Part shown: positions 1 through 8,794 of the stretch, in pieces
How positions within the stretch are numbered: the stretch's first letter is position 1
How the letters are laid out: every line of letters begins with the position of its first letter
Source: Candidatus Flexifilum breve
Lineage (GTDB): Bacteria > Chloroflexota > Anaerolineae > Aggregatilineales > Phototrophicaceae
DNA: 64,000 nucleotides
Assembly: GCA_016717205.1 (NCBI GenBank)
Contig: JADKGC010000003.1
Location: 248,001-312,000, forward strand
Direction of reading: 5' to 3'
Made by a program: the position numbers and the translations under genes
Notes under the pieces: generated by a model
What the model was told of the DNA's origin: nothing
The model's database searches: none
The model's input: only the letters and a program-made list of their open reading frames with translations

Positions 1-862
1 GACGCCGTTCCAGCCCCACTCATCGCGCAGCACAGTGCGCAGCAGGAAGGTATTACAGGTGCCCGGCACGCCCGCGATCTCGTTGAACGCGCTCATGACG
101 CTGCCCGCGCCCGCGGCCAACGCCGCTTTGAACGGCGGGAGGTAAATGTCACGGAGCGTGCGCTCCGACAATTCGACCGAGTTATAGTCGCGCCCAGCTT
201 CTGCCGCGCCATAGCCGACATAATGCTTGGGACACGCGGCGATGCGGTGACCGACCGGCAGATCGTCGGTTTGGAAGCCGCGCACCCGCGCGAGCGCCAT
301 GGCCGTCCCCAGACACGGGTCTTCACCCGCGCCTTCGGCGATGCGTCCCCAGCGCGCATCACGCGCAATGTCGATCATCGGCGCGAAAATCCAGTCGATC
401 CCCACGGTTGAGGCTTCAATCGCCGCAGCGCGCGCCGCCCGTTCCAACAGATCGGGATTCCAGGTGCAGGACTCCGCGAGTGGAATCGGGAAGACGGTGT
501 GCAGCCCATGAATTACGTCGTGTCCAATGAGCATGGGAATTGCCAAGGCGCGATTCGTGCCGCGCTGTCCGCTGAATTTCGTGATTCACCATGCGCTCCG
601 CCGAAATCGTTGCGCCTGCCTCACCTTTGCGGATCTTCTCGATGATACGGGGACTCACTTTGATCGGAAACTCGTACGTTTCGCCCTTCTGCTCGGCTAA
701 CTTCTGCTCGCGGAACGCCTGATCCCAATCCATGGGTGCAAACGCGCTCAGCATCACTAACTGGCCAACTTTTTCCTCCAGCGTCATGCGCGCCAGCAAA
801 TCGTCGATTTTTGCTTGGGTGACGGGGTCGGGTTGTCTGGCGTGGGACAAAAACTTGCTCAT
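1..862 (-). pseudogene. GH3 beta-glucosidase-like glycosidase, N-terminal part, frameshifted and cut by window edge
   Basis: The minus-strand start at 862 opens a typical GH3 N-terminus (MTLEEKVGQLVML, residues about 26-38). Homology continues to 'ARHESRLG', then breaks. From about 540 the GH3 match resumes in another frame with IPMLIGHDVIHG, VFPIPLAESCTW, GIDWIFAPMIDIARDARWGR and ACPKHYVGYGA, and stays open to base 1. One surplus A in the coding strand at about 540-541 (GGCAATTCC where GGCATTCC would restore frame) accounts for the shift. The catalytic Asp region and C-terminal domain lie outside the window. No signal peptide is visible, so the protein would hydrolyse imported oligosaccharides in the cytoplasm. 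It is the last visible member of the DeoR/SIS/ABC sugar operon, about 410 bases behind the permease. The family is certain; whether the frameshift is real or an assembly error is not. Confidence 0.85.
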
Positions 863-1275
863 CGTCGTGTGTCTACTCCTCGGAGATGTGTCCGCATACC
901 CTGATTATACGCTGAGCCACACCCTAATCCCGCTCAGGCTGAAACGTGAGCCGGGTTGCAGGCGAAGGGTGATGATCATGCAATATTCGTGCGGCGTGGG
1001 AAGTGGACGGGCAAACCCGTAACACGGGTTACCCAACGGGTTCTGGGGCGCTGCGGACACGATCAATCATGTCCCTACGAGAAAGCGCTGCTTGGACAGA
1101 GATGCGATTCAAAGAGTGTCCAATAACGTAATCATCTGTAGGGACGAGGCATGCCTTGTCCCTACAAATACCTCTCATTAAGATAACTGTCCACCGTTTT
1201 AGACACCCTCTTCATGGCGTCCCCTGCTCCTAGACCGCCTTCGCTCGTCTGTTTGTTACCAGCAAGCGCTGCGCT
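863..1275. other. Intergenic gap with hairpins, no gene
   Basis: About 410 bases separate the MalF-type permease from the GH3 gene. No frame has protein-like content. The gap holds a 7-bp stem (AACCCGT at 1014-1020, ACGGGTT at 1024-1030) and the larger inverted repeat at 1137-1166 listed separately. Either could end or attenuate the upstream transcript. Confidence 0.5.
1137..1166. repeat. Intergenic inverted-repeat element, TGTAGGGAC termini
   Basis: The 30 bases form an almost perfect palindrome: TGTAGGGAC and GTCCCTACA flank the core AGGCATGCCT, with one unpaired position on each side. The element at 13782-13859 has the same termini (TGTAGAGAC / GTCCCTACA). Such GTAGGG...CCCTAC elements are familiar as dispersed intergenic repeats in many environmental bacterial genomes. 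Whether this one terminates transcription is unknown. Confidence 0.65.
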
Positions 1276-2226
1276 CTAGTATTCCCAGTTACGCCGCAGC
1301 AGACGCGATTGCAGGAGTGTGATCACGAGGATGATCAGGAACAACACAATGCCCATCGCCGAGCCGTAGCCGAGCTGAAGCTCACCAAAGGCGACCTGCC
1401 ATTGATACACCGAGACAACAATCGTTGAATTGAGCGGACCGCCGGGTTTATCTGCACCCGAAGCCACCGTCATGATGTAGATTGGGCCGTAGACTTGCAG
1501 CGAATTGATGACGCCCGTGATGATCACAAACACGGTCGTGGGGCGCAGCAGCGGTAGCGTGATGCGCCGGAAGGTTTGCCAGCGCGTCGCGCCGTCCACA
1601 CGCGCCGCTTCATAGAATGTGGACGGGATCGCGCTCAAACCCGCCATGAAGATCACAATGTCGTAGCCGAGGTTCTTCCATACGGCGTAGATGATCACGG
1701 AGAACAGCGCCGTCGCGGGTGAACGCAAAAATGGCTGCTGCGGGAGCCCCGCCAGCGCAAACACCTGATTGAACAGGCCGTAGCGCGGCTGGTAAAAGCC
1801 GACCGACCAGATCAGCGCCGTCGCGATCACCGAGGTGACGACCGGGAGAAAGTACACGGTACGGAAAAAGCCCGCCAACCGTCCCGCCGCATTGATCGCC
1901 AGCGCGCACAGCAGCGCCAGCACAATCGAGAGCGGCATGTAGATCAGCGCGTACTTGAAGGTATTGACCAGCGAAGCGCGAAAGACGGAATCGTTGAACA
2001 GGCGGACGTAGTTATCCAGTCCAATAAACCGCCGCTCTTCCGGATTCTGAAAAGCCTGCCAGTTGGTCAAGCTGCCGGCAAATCCCGAGATGATCGGGTA
2101 GACGTAAAAGACAGCGAAGAACAACAGCATCGGCAGAATCACCGACCAGACGAAAATCTGCTGGTTGCGGCGAAAGCTGTTCTTACCTTCGGGCACGGAA
2201 CGCGTCGCAGCGGCCATAGTGGCCAT
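1276..2226 (-). CDS. Carbohydrate ABC transporter permease, MalF/UgpA type
   Basis: A 316-residue inner-membrane permease of the binding-protein-dependent transport family with about six membrane helices. The EAA loop that docks the ATPase is clear (EAARVDGATRWQTFRRITLP, around residue 210). The ATG at 2226 follows a GGGGGA ribosome-binding site. It lies 12 bases behind the MalG-type permease and works with the binding protein at 3214-4563. No ATPase is encoded in this operon, so a shared MsmX/MsiK-like ATPase elsewhere is inferred. Substrate is unknown; the SIS isomerase and GH3 neighbours suggest an amino-sugar conjugate or a beta-linked oligosaccharide. Confidence 0.93.
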   Translation of the reverse strand: MATMAAATRSVPEGKNSFRRNQQIFVWSVILPMLLFFAVFYVYPIISGFAGSLTNWQAFQNPEERRFIGLDNYVRLFNDSVFRASLVNTFKYALIYMPLSIVLALLCALAINAAGRLAGFFRTVYFLPVVTSVIATALIWSVGFYQPRYGLFNQVFALAGLPQQPFLRSPATALFSVIIYAVWKNLGYDIVIFMAGLSAIPSTFYEAARVDGATRWQTFRRITLPLLRPTTVFVIITGVINSLQVYGPIYIMTVASGADKPGGPLNSTIVVSVYQWQVAFGELQLGYGSAMGIVLFLIILVITLLQSRLLRRNWEY

Positions 2227-2238
2227 ATTCGTCCCCCG

Positions 2239-3113
2239 TCACTTCATCCCCGTCAGGGTGATGCCTTCGATAAAACGACGCTGCGCCAGCACATAGACGA
2301 TGAGCACCGGGAGCACGGCGACAAAGGACGCCGCCGAGACCAGCCCGATATCGACCGTGCCACGCCCACGGAACTGCGCCAGTCCAATGGCAGCGTATAC
2401 AGGCCCGGGTCGTCGAGCACCACGAGCGGCCAGAGGAAATTGTCCCACTGGAACGTGAACGTGAAGATCGCCAGCGCTGCCAGCGCCGCGCCGGAAAGTG
2501 GCAAAATCACGCGCAAATATATGCCGAGTTCGGACGCGCCGTCAATGCGCGCTGCGTCGATGAGTTCGTTGGGGATGTTGGCGATCTGCTGGCGCATGAG
2601 GAAGATGCCGAATGGCGTAAAGAGAATCGGCACGATCAGCGCAAGGTAGTTATTGCGCCAGCCCCAATCCGCCACCATGTTGAACAGCGGAATGAGCGTC
2701 ACGCTGAAGGGCACGACCAGCATGCTGATGACCAACCAGAAGATCACGTTTTTGAAGCGAAACTCGAATTTGGCGAACACATACCCGGCAATACTGCTCG
2801 TAAACAGCGTAATGAGCGTGATGACGATCACCACGAAAGCGCTGTTACGGAAGAAGATCAGCATGCTGCCGGTCGTCAGGTTGCCGATGTCCTGCCAATT
2901 TTTGAGGGTGAATTCCTGCGGCCACCACGTCGGGGGAATCGCCGTGCCTTCGCGCTGCGTCTTGAAGGAACTGATGATCATCCAGTAGAACGGGCCGATC
3001 ATCGCCACTGAGCCGATCCCGAGCACGATCCATAAGACGAGCCGTTCCCAGTCCAGCCGACGCCAGCGCCAGTCGACGGCAGTGCGGTTTTCGCTCACGC
3101 GGGCTGAGTCCAT
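2239..3113 (-). pseudogene. Carbohydrate ABC transporter permease, MalG/UgpE type, frameshifted
   Basis: The N-terminal 240 or so residues form a MalG-like permease with several helices and the EAA-type loop IDAARIDGASELGIYLRVIL. At about 2384 the frame changes: DDPGLYTLPL runs into nonsense, while the next frame continues as LAQFRGRGTVDIGL and ends in the family-typical RRFIEGITLTGMK at 2239. One lost C (coding TTGGACTGG instead of TTGGCACTGG) explains it. The ATG at 3113 is chosen because GGAAGGAA precedes it. The gene sits between the binding protein and the MalF-type permease. If the frameshift is real, the transporter would lack a working second subunit, so a sequence error is at least as likely. 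Confidence 0.85.
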
Positions 3114-3140
3114 CGCGCTTTCCTTCCGTTTGATCATAGA

Positions 3141-3161
3141 GGGCGAACTCTTCGTTCGCCC
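3141..3161 (-). terminator. Hairpin between binding-protein and permease genes
   Basis: GGGCGAAC (3141-3148) and GTTCGCCC (3154-3161) form an 8-bp GC-rich stem with a 5-base loop. It lies just behind the binding-protein stop and before the permease start. No long T run follows on the minus strand, so it may stabilise mRNA rather than terminate. The two other ABC operons in the window carry a hairpin at the same place. Confidence 0.5.
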
Positions 3162-3213
3162 TACCATCGGTGCTTAAATCAATTGCTGAAAGTCGCCAAT
3201 CTGCAACCGCGCC

Positions 3214-4563
3214 TTATTCGGCGGGTGCAACGTAGCTGCGTTCGGTGATCAGGTAGTTCTGGTCGCCCTGTTCCGCGAGGAACGCATTGTAACGCGTCGT
3301 CACGTCGTCGAGCACGGCCTGCGGTTCTTCCGCATTGAGGATCACGCGTTCAAACATTTCACGCAGATACGTATCCGCTTCGAGCGGCTGTTCGCCCGCG
3401 TTGACGCGGTACGGAATGGTGACGGCGGCGCTTTGGAGCACATTGCCTTCGTCGCCTTCCAGCAGGCGCGGGTCGTTCAGCAGATCAACGCGATCCGGCG
3501 GAACGGCGTGCACCTTCGCCCATTCGATGCGGCGTTCGTCGGTGCCCAGCGCGTACTGGATGAAGCTGAACATCGCGGCCTGTTCTTCTTCCGGATAGTT
3601 GGCGAACACGGCGATGCCTTCTTCCGGCAGCGTCAAGCCCCACGACGGCGTCGGGCCACCTGACCATGTCGGTTCGGGCACGGTGCTGAACTTGCCTTCC
3701 CACGCTTCGTCGGAGACGAGGCTGCCCGCCCAGTAACCGTGGCTGATGAAGCCCGCGGCGCGTTCCGTCGAGAACATGTCGAAGTGGCGTTCCAGCAGCG
3801 GATCGTCGATTTTGTGGACATGATACCAGTCGCTGATGAACTGGAGCGCCGCCACGCCTTCGGGGCTGTTCCAGATCGCCTGCGTGCCGTCTTCGCTGTA
3901 CTGGAAGCCGCCCGCTTGATAGATGAGGTCTTGCCACAGCCACTTCTGCGAATAGTAGTGATTCAGGGCGACGCCGGGACGGACGACATTGCCGCTCCCA
4001 TCATATTGGGTGAGCTGCTTGGCGAATTCAACAAAGTCTGCCCAGTTCGCGGGCGCATCGGCGGCCGTCAAGCCAGCTTCTTCCAGCATGGTATTGTTCA
4101 GGAAGACGATCGAGCAGTAATAGCCGAAGGTGCTGGTGTACACCCGCCCGTCCATCGCGGCCAGGAATGGCGTGCTGGCGAGCTGCGAATAATCAAACAG
4201 GTCTTCCGGATACGCGGCGAGCAGACCTGCGCGCTGCAGCGCCGGACGCCAGTCGGCGTGCACGTTGCTGATCGGCGGGTTCTGTTCGGCTTCGTTGGCG
4301 GTCAACAGCTTGGTGCCTAGGTCGCCATAGGGGAACGTCGTGTAATTCAGCGTGACGCCGGGATTAGCTTCCTGCCACTCGGTGATCAACTGCTGCATGT
4401 AAGCCTGACGCGGCTCATATTCCCAATCCCAGAAATCCGCCGCGCCCTGAAAACCCTGCGCGGACAAACGCTTCAACGGCGAACCGGCGAGCAGCAAACC
4501 ACCCGCGGCCCCTAACGATAGTTGCAAGAAATTGCGGCGGCTTAAAGAACCTTTTTTCTGCAT
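3214..4563 (-). CDS. Sugar ABC transporter solute-binding protein, Tat-exported
   Basis: A 449-residue family-1 extracellular solute-binding protein. The ATG at 4563 is preferred over an in-frame ATG 15 bases upstream because GAGGAGAAG lies five bases before it. The N-terminus carries a Tat signal (SRRNFLQLSLGAAGGLLLAG, residues about 8-27), with cleavage probably near SAQG and no lipobox cysteine. The mature part has the acidic, aromatic-rich composition of oligosaccharide-binding proteins. Its partners are the permeases at 1276-3113; the SIS-type isomerase is directly upstream. The ligand cannot be read from sequence. Confidence 0.93.
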   Translation of the reverse strand: MQKKGSLSRRNFLQLSLGAAGGLLLAGSPLKRLSAQGFQGAADFWDWEYEPRQAYMQQLITEWQEANPGVTLNYTTFPYGDLGTKLLTANEAEQNPPISNVHADWRPALQRAGLLAAYPEDLFDYSQLASTPFLAAMDGRVYTSTFGYYCSIVFLNNTMLEEAGLTAADAPANWADFVEFAKQLTQYDGSGNVVRPGVALNHYYSQKWLWQDLIYQAGGFQYSEDGTQAIWNSPEGVAALQFISDWYHVHKIDDPLLERHFDMFSTERAAGFISHGYWAGSLVSDEAWEGKFSTVPEPTWSGGPTPSWGLTLPEEGIAVFANYPEEEQAAMFSFIQYALGTDERRIEWAKVHAVPPDRVDLLNDPRLLEGDEGNVLQSAAVTIPYRVNAGEQPLEADTYLREMFERVILNAEEPQAVLDDVTTRYNAFLAEQGDQNYLITERSYVAPAE

Positions 4564-4657
4564 GACACTTCTCCTCATTTACTCTCTTGGGCGCGATGGT
4601 AAGCACAAACTGCGGCAGGGGGCGCACTAATCGAACGCCCCGCGCAGCAGACGTCCC

Positions 4658-5752
4658 CTAGCTCAATTGGGCTTTGTTCGTGTGATCGTCATTCAACTCG
4701 ATCACGGCGGTCAGGTTGTTCGGCAAGTCGGGATTCAAGCCCTTGGCGACTGTATGGTGATAGATCGCCAGATGCAGAATCGGCAGGTACAGCGGCCCGC
4801 GTTCGGCGTCAGTTAGTCCCTCCGGCAGCACGATCTGCTCGTCCGCCGCGGCCTCTGGCAGCGTGACCGGGGTCACCGCCAGCACGGTCGCGCCGCGCTG
4901 ACGCATTTCCGTCAGCACCTGCGTTTCGGCGGTCGTCGCCGTCTCCGAGACCAGCGCGACGATCAGCGTCTGCTCGTTGACCATCGACATCGGGCCGTGC
5001 CGGAATTCCATCGTCTGGTAGGCTTCGGATAGGCTGAGCGACATCTCTTTCATCTTGAGCATGGCTTCGCAGGCCAGCCCATAGAGCGCGCCGCCGCCGA
5101 GGAAGAAAACCCGTTCAAACCGTTGATTCAGCGTGCTGCCAAACTGCTGCGCGAAATCGACATATTTTTCGATCAGTGCGCGCCCCAACTGCGGCAGTTG
5201 CAAAAACCGCGGGCTGAGTTCGCGGTTGGCGAACGCATAGATCAAGCCCTGCGTGAGAATGAGCATGGAGGTGAAGGAACGCGTTTGCGCCAAGCCAATT
5301 TCCTGACCCGCTTTCGCGAGCAGCGTCAGCGGGATCGTCCGCGCGAGGGTCGATTCGTCGTAGCAGGTGACGGCGGCAATCGCTTTACCACCCTGCGCGT
5401 TGAACGTCTCGATGGCCTTCAGCACTTCCGTCGTCTCACCTGAGCGCGAAATCACCACCATGACCGTTGACCGTCCGACAATCAGCGTCTGATCAGTGAA
5501 CAGCCACATGTCCGAGCCGGGGTGCGCTTCCGACAGGATCCCAGTCAGCCCACGCGCCAAACTCGCCCCGGCCCGCGCCAGAAAATACGGCGACCCGCAG
5601 CCCAGAAAGATCAGATGATCGGGCTGGTGCTGCGCATAGAAGGCGCGCAGCGCGCCCTGCTGCCGCGCCAATTCGTCGAGCGCGTCCTGCCACGCTTCGG
5701 GCTGGCTGAGAATTTCGCTGAGGGTCTGAAAACTGGAAGGAGAGGTCTGCAT
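4658..5752 (-). CDS. SIS-domain sugar isomerase/deaminase, AgaS/GlmS-C/FrlB-like
   Basis: A 364-residue protein with two SIS (phosphosugar-binding) domains. The first contains FLGCGSPYFLARAGASLARG (about residues 48-67) and SRSGETTEVLKAI. The second contains FLGGGALYGLACEAMLKMKE followed by the FRHGP motif of the GlmS isomerase family. The glutaminase domain of GlmS is absent, as in AgaS and the fructosamine-6-phosphate deglycase FrlB. The start at 5752 is chosen because homology begins there and AGGGA precedes it; the frame is open further upstream but without family similarity. It follows the DeoR regulator by 23 bases, so it probably acts on a phosphorylated amino sugar or glycated compound brought in by the operon's transporter. 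Exact reaction unknown. Confidence 0.87.
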   Translation of the reverse strand: MQTSPSSFQTLSEILSQPEAWQDALDELARQQGALRAFYAQHQPDHLIFLGCGSPYFLARAGASLARGLTGILSEAHPGSDMWLFTDQTLIVGRSTVMVVISRSGETTEVLKAIETFNAQGGKAIAAVTCYDESTLARTIPLTLLAKAGQEIGLAQTRSFTSMLILTQGLIYAFANRELSPRFLQLPQLGRALIEKYVDFAQQFGSTLNQRFERVFFLGGGALYGLACEAMLKMKEMSLSLSEAYQTMEFRHGPMSMVNEQTLIVALVSETATTAETQVLTEMRQRGATVLAVTPVTLPEAAADEQIVLPEGLTDAERGPLYLPILHLAIYHHTVAKGLNPDLPNNLTAVIELNDDHTNKAQLS

Positions 5753-5775
5753 GTTTGTCCCTAAGTCGGTGCGCG

Positions 5776-6540
5776 CTACACGCGGAGCACCTGTACACCA
5801 CAATCGGCGATCTTGCCCACTTCGTCGTCTTCGGCGGCGGTATCGGTGATGAGCGTATGAATGCGCTCCGCCGGAGCCAGACGAACCGAGCCAACTTGCT
5901 TGAATTTGCTCGCGTCGGCGACCACGATTAACTGCGCCGCCGCGTTGATGAGAAAACGATCCGTTTCGACTTCCTGAACGTACGTTCCAGTCAGGCCATA
6001 GTCGGGATGAATGCCATACGTACCATGAATGATCTTGTGCGCGTAGATGTCTTTGAGCGCCTGCTGAGTGAGATGCCCGAGCAGCGAAAATTCGGAGTGG
6101 CGCAGCCACCCGCCGAGCACCACGACAGTGATGTGCGGATACGCGGACAGCTCATAGGCAATGTTGATGACGTTCGTGACAACCGTCAGGTTCTTGTGGT
6201 CGACGAGGAACGGCAGCATCGCCTCGACCGTCGTACCTGCCGTCAGGATGATCGTCTCACCGTCGTTGACAAGGCGCGCTGCCGCTTCGGCGATCCGTCG
6301 TTTGGCGTCGGCGTTCACATCATGACGCTGCAAAGCTGGGCGTTCCGGTTCCGCGCCGTCTTCGACCAGCAGCGCGCCGCCGTGCACCCGCGTGACTAAA
6401 CCCCGCTCTTCCATCTCTTTAAGGTCGCGGCGTACCGTCGACAAACTGATGCCTAGCTGCGTGCTCAAATCGTTAACTGAAGCTGATTTATTCCGTCGAA
6501 TTAAGGCATGAATCTGTTTCTGGCGTTCGTGGCTCAACAT
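5776..6540 (-). CDS. DeoR-family transcriptional regulator
   Basis: A 254-residue regulator. The N-terminal winged helix-turn-helix has the DeoR signature (LSTQLGISLSTVRRDLKEME, about residues 23-42), followed by the sugar-phosphate sensor domain (ILTAGTTVEAMLPFL, VVLGG, and the C-terminal VVVADASKFKQVGSVRL). The start at 6540 (MLSHERQKQI) fits the family better than the ATG further upstream. It is first in the minus-strand sugar operon and divergent from the dehydrogenase cluster, so it probably represses its own operon in response to a phosphorylated sugar made or consumed by the SIS isomerase. Confidence 0.93.
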   Translation of the reverse strand: MLSHERQKQIHALIRRNKSASVNDLSTQLGISLSTVRRDLKEMEERGLVTRVHGGALLVEDGAEPERPALQRHDVNADAKRRIAEAAARLVNDGETIILTAGTTVEAMLPFLVDHKNLTVVTNVINIAYELSAYPHITVVVLGGWLRHSEFSLLGHLTQQALKDIYAHKIIHGTYGIHPDYGLTGTYVQEVETDRFLINAAAQLIVVADASKFKQVGSVRLAPAERIHTLITDTAAEDDEVGKIADCGVQVLRV

Positions 6541-6646
6541 GTGCTTTATCTCTGCCTGACTAGGGAACACGATTGAGCGAACATCATACCGCAAAACTCT
6601 TAATTCCTAATTGACCTGCCGCTGACAGCCTATTCATTCAGAATCT

Positions 6647-6674
6647 ATCATAATTCGCCAAAAAAAGTCAACAA
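6647..6674 (-). promoter_or_regulatory. Candidate promoter of the DeoR sugar operon
   Basis: Read on the minus strand, TTGTTG (6674-6669) and TATGAT (6652-6647) are separated by 16 bases, about 110 bases upstream of the DeoR start. The region is AT-rich compared with the coding sequence around it. Visual match only. Confidence 0.4.
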
Positions 6675-6686
6675 ACTGCAAAATAA

Positions 6687-6715
6687 TTGACAATCGCGCA
6701 CAATCGCGCTATGTT
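6687..6715 (+). promoter_or_regulatory. Sigma-70-type promoter of the 2-oxoacid dehydrogenase cluster
   Basis: TTGACA at 6687-6692 and TATGTT at 6710-6715 are separated by exactly 17 bases, about 70 bases before the E1 alpha ATG. The spacer contains the tandem CAATCGCG repeat (6691-6698 and 6701-6708), a possible regulator site. Confidence 0.6.
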
Positions 6716-6783
6716 GTGATTGAAATTGACGTATTGACCCAACTTAAAAAGTGCGTGCCTGCGCTGGCCGAAAGAAGTTTGGA

Positions 6784-7779
6784 ATGCATCAAGACCGTTG
6801 GATTGACTTTTATCGCACGATGACGCGCATCCGCGCGTTCGAACGCACTGCGCGCGAGGTATACACCGCGGGCAAGCTCCCCGGCTTTCTGCACCTGAGC
6901 ATCGGTCAGGAAGCCATTGCGACGGGCGCGTGCGCTGCCCTCCGTTCCGACGACTTCATGGCGAGCACGCACCGCGGCCACGGCGACACCATCGCCAAAG
7001 GCGTCAGCGTGGAAAGCGCCATGGCCGAGCTGTACGGGCGCGTGACTGGATCGTGCCGCGCCAAAGGCGGCTCGATGCATATCGCCGATTTCAGTCAGGG
7101 CATTCTGGGCGCGAACGGCATCATCGCCGCGGGCGTGCCGATTGCCGTGGGCGCGGCGTTGAGCTGCAAGCTGCGCAAAACTGATCAAGTGGCGCTGGCC
7201 TTTTTCGGCGATGGCGCGACCGGCAGCGGTCCGCTGCACGAAGGCATGAACATGTCGATGTTGTGGCAGCTCCCTATGATCTTTGTGCGCCAGAACAACC
7301 GCTACGCCGAATCCACGCCGCTCGTCGAACACACGGGCATCGTCGACGTGGTGCAGTGGGCGTGCGGCTACGGTATGCCCGGCATCCGTGTCGACGGTAA
7401 CGATGTGGTCGAAGTCTACAACACCGTCTACACGGCGGTTGAACGGGCGCGCATGGGCGGCGGTCCCACCTTCATCGACTGCGAGACCTACCGCCACTAC
7501 GGGCACAACATCGGCGATCCCGGCACAGGGCGTCCCAAAGACGAAGTCGAAGCCTGGAAAGCGCGTGATCCGCTGGAACGCCACCGCGAGCGCATCCTCG
7601 CCGCGGGTCTGGCGACCGAGGCCGACCTCGATACCATCGACGCGGAGGAACAGGCACGCATGGACGCCGCCGTCGCCGCCGCGGAAGCCGCGCCCAAGCC
7701 GGAACTGCATGAGGCGCTCGAAGGTCTATACGTTGACGAACAACTGGGCAAACAGGCACTACAGGGGGTGCGTCCGTGA
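6784..7779 (+). CDS. 2-oxoacid dehydrogenase E1 component, alpha subunit (PDH/acetoin type)
   Basis: A 331-residue thiamine-diphosphate enzyme subunit. It oxidatively decarboxylates a 2-oxoacid (pyruvate or branched chain) or cleaves acetoin, passing the acyl group to the E2 lipoyl arm. The TPP-binding motif starts at GDGATGSGPLHEGMNMS and ends at the paired Asn of RQNNRYAEST; the substrate loop YRHYGHN is also present. The ATG at 6784 is preferred to a GTG at 6751 because family similarity (RTMTRIRAFERT) begins right after it. Its stop overlaps the E1 beta start by four bases, implying translational coupling. The substrate is not decidable; the short alpha/beta/E2 layout without lipoamide dehydrogenase resembles acetoin dehydrogenase and gram-positive PDH clusters. 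Confidence 0.92.
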   Translation: MHQDRWIDFYRTMTRIRAFERTAREVYTAGKLPGFLHLSIGQEAIATGACAALRSDDFMASTHRGHGDTIAKGVSVESAMAELYGRVTGSCRAKGGSMHIADFSQGILGANGIIAAGVPIAVGAALSCKLRKTDQVALAFFGDGATGSGPLHEGMNMSMLWQLPMIFVRQNNRYAESTPLVEHTGIVDVVQWACGYGMPGIRVDGNDVVEVYNTVYTAVERARMGGGPTFIDCETYRHYGHNIGDPGTGRPKDEVEAWKARDPLERHRERILAAGLATEADLDTIDAEEQARMDAAVAAAEAAPKPELHEALEGLYVDEQLGKQALQGVRP

Positions 7780-8783
7780 GCGCGTTACCACAAACCGGCG
7801 GTCGTGAGATCACCTTCCGCGATGCCGTGCGCGATGCGATGTTTGAAGAATTGGGGCGCGATCCGAATGTTTTTCTGATCGGCGAAGACCTGCGTGACCC
7901 CTGGGGTGGCGCGTATAAGACAACGGTCAACGTGAGCGCGGTTTACGGCAACGACCGGGTGATCAACACGCCCATCGCCGAAGAGAGTATCATCGGCGCG
8001 GCGCTCGGCGCAGCGTTGGCGGGCTTGCGTCCAGTCGCCGAACTGCAATACCTCGACTTTGTCATGCGAGCGATGGATGCCGTCGTGAATCAGGTCGCCA
8101 AAGTGCGCTACATGAGCGGCGGACAGGCGAGAGTGCCGCTCGTCATCCGCGCACAGGGCGGTGGCGGGAAGTCATCCGCGGCGCAGCACGGCAACAGCCT
8201 CGAATCGTGGCTGTGTCATGTGCCGGGGCTGTTCATCGCGCACCCCTCGACGCCCTATGACGCCAAAGGTCTACTTAAAACCGCCATCCGCCTGGATGAC
8301 CCGGTTTTCTTCATTGAACACAAAATGCTGTACATGAACAAAGGTTACGTGCCGGACGGTGACTACACCCTCCCCTTCGGCGTGGCCGACATCAAGCGGC
8401 GCGGCACGGATGTGACCATCGTCGCCAATTCGCGCATGGTACTTTACGCACTGGAAGCGGCTGAACTGCTGGCGGCGGAGGGCATTTCCGCCGAAGTCAT
8501 CGACCCGCGCACGCTTGTGCCGCTGGACGAAGCGACGATCCTTGAATCGGTCGCCAAGACCAACCGGCTCGTCGTCGTCAACGAGGGTGTGGAACGCTGC
8601 GGGTGGGCAGCAGAAGTCGCAGCCATGGTGCAGAAACGCGCCTTCAGCGATCTCGACGCGCCGATTGAGCGGGTGTGCACGCGCAACGTGCCCCTGCCCT
8701 TCCAGCCGGATTTGGAGAACTACGTGCTGCCCTCTGTGCCGGATATTGTGACCGCGGCCAAAACGGCGCTGTACTTCAACTAG
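7776..8783 (+). CDS. 2-oxoacid dehydrogenase E1 component, beta subunit
   Basis: A 335-residue transketolase-type pyrimidine-binding and C-terminal domain protein that forms the alpha2beta2 E1 with the preceding gene. Family motifs include IGEDLRDPWGGAYK, NTPIAEESIIGAALGAALAG, RAQGGGGKSSAAQHGNSLES and HPSTPYDAKGLLKTAI. The C-terminal domain contains AEVIDPRTLVPLDE and VVVNEGVERCGWAAEVA. It starts with GTG inside the last codons of E1 alpha (GTGA overlap), with CAGGGGG as ribosome-binding site, and ends 11 bases before the E2 ATG. Confidence 0.93.
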   Translation: MSALPQTGGREITFRDAVRDAMFEELGRDPNVFLIGEDLRDPWGGAYKTTVNVSAVYGNDRVINTPIAEESIIGAALGAALAGLRPVAELQYLDFVMRAMDAVVNQVAKVRYMSGGQARVPLVIRAQGGGGKSSAAQHGNSLESWLCHVPGLFIAHPSTPYDAKGLLKTAIRLDDPVFFIEHKMLYMNKGYVPDGDYTLPFGVADIKRRGTDVTIVANSRMVLYALEAAELLAAEGISAEVIDPRTLVPLDEATILESVAKTNRLVVVNEGVERCGWAAEVAAMVQKRAFSDLDAPIERVCTRNVPLPFQPDLENYVLPSVPDIVTAAKTALYFN

Positions 8784-8794
8784 CGGAGGCGAAC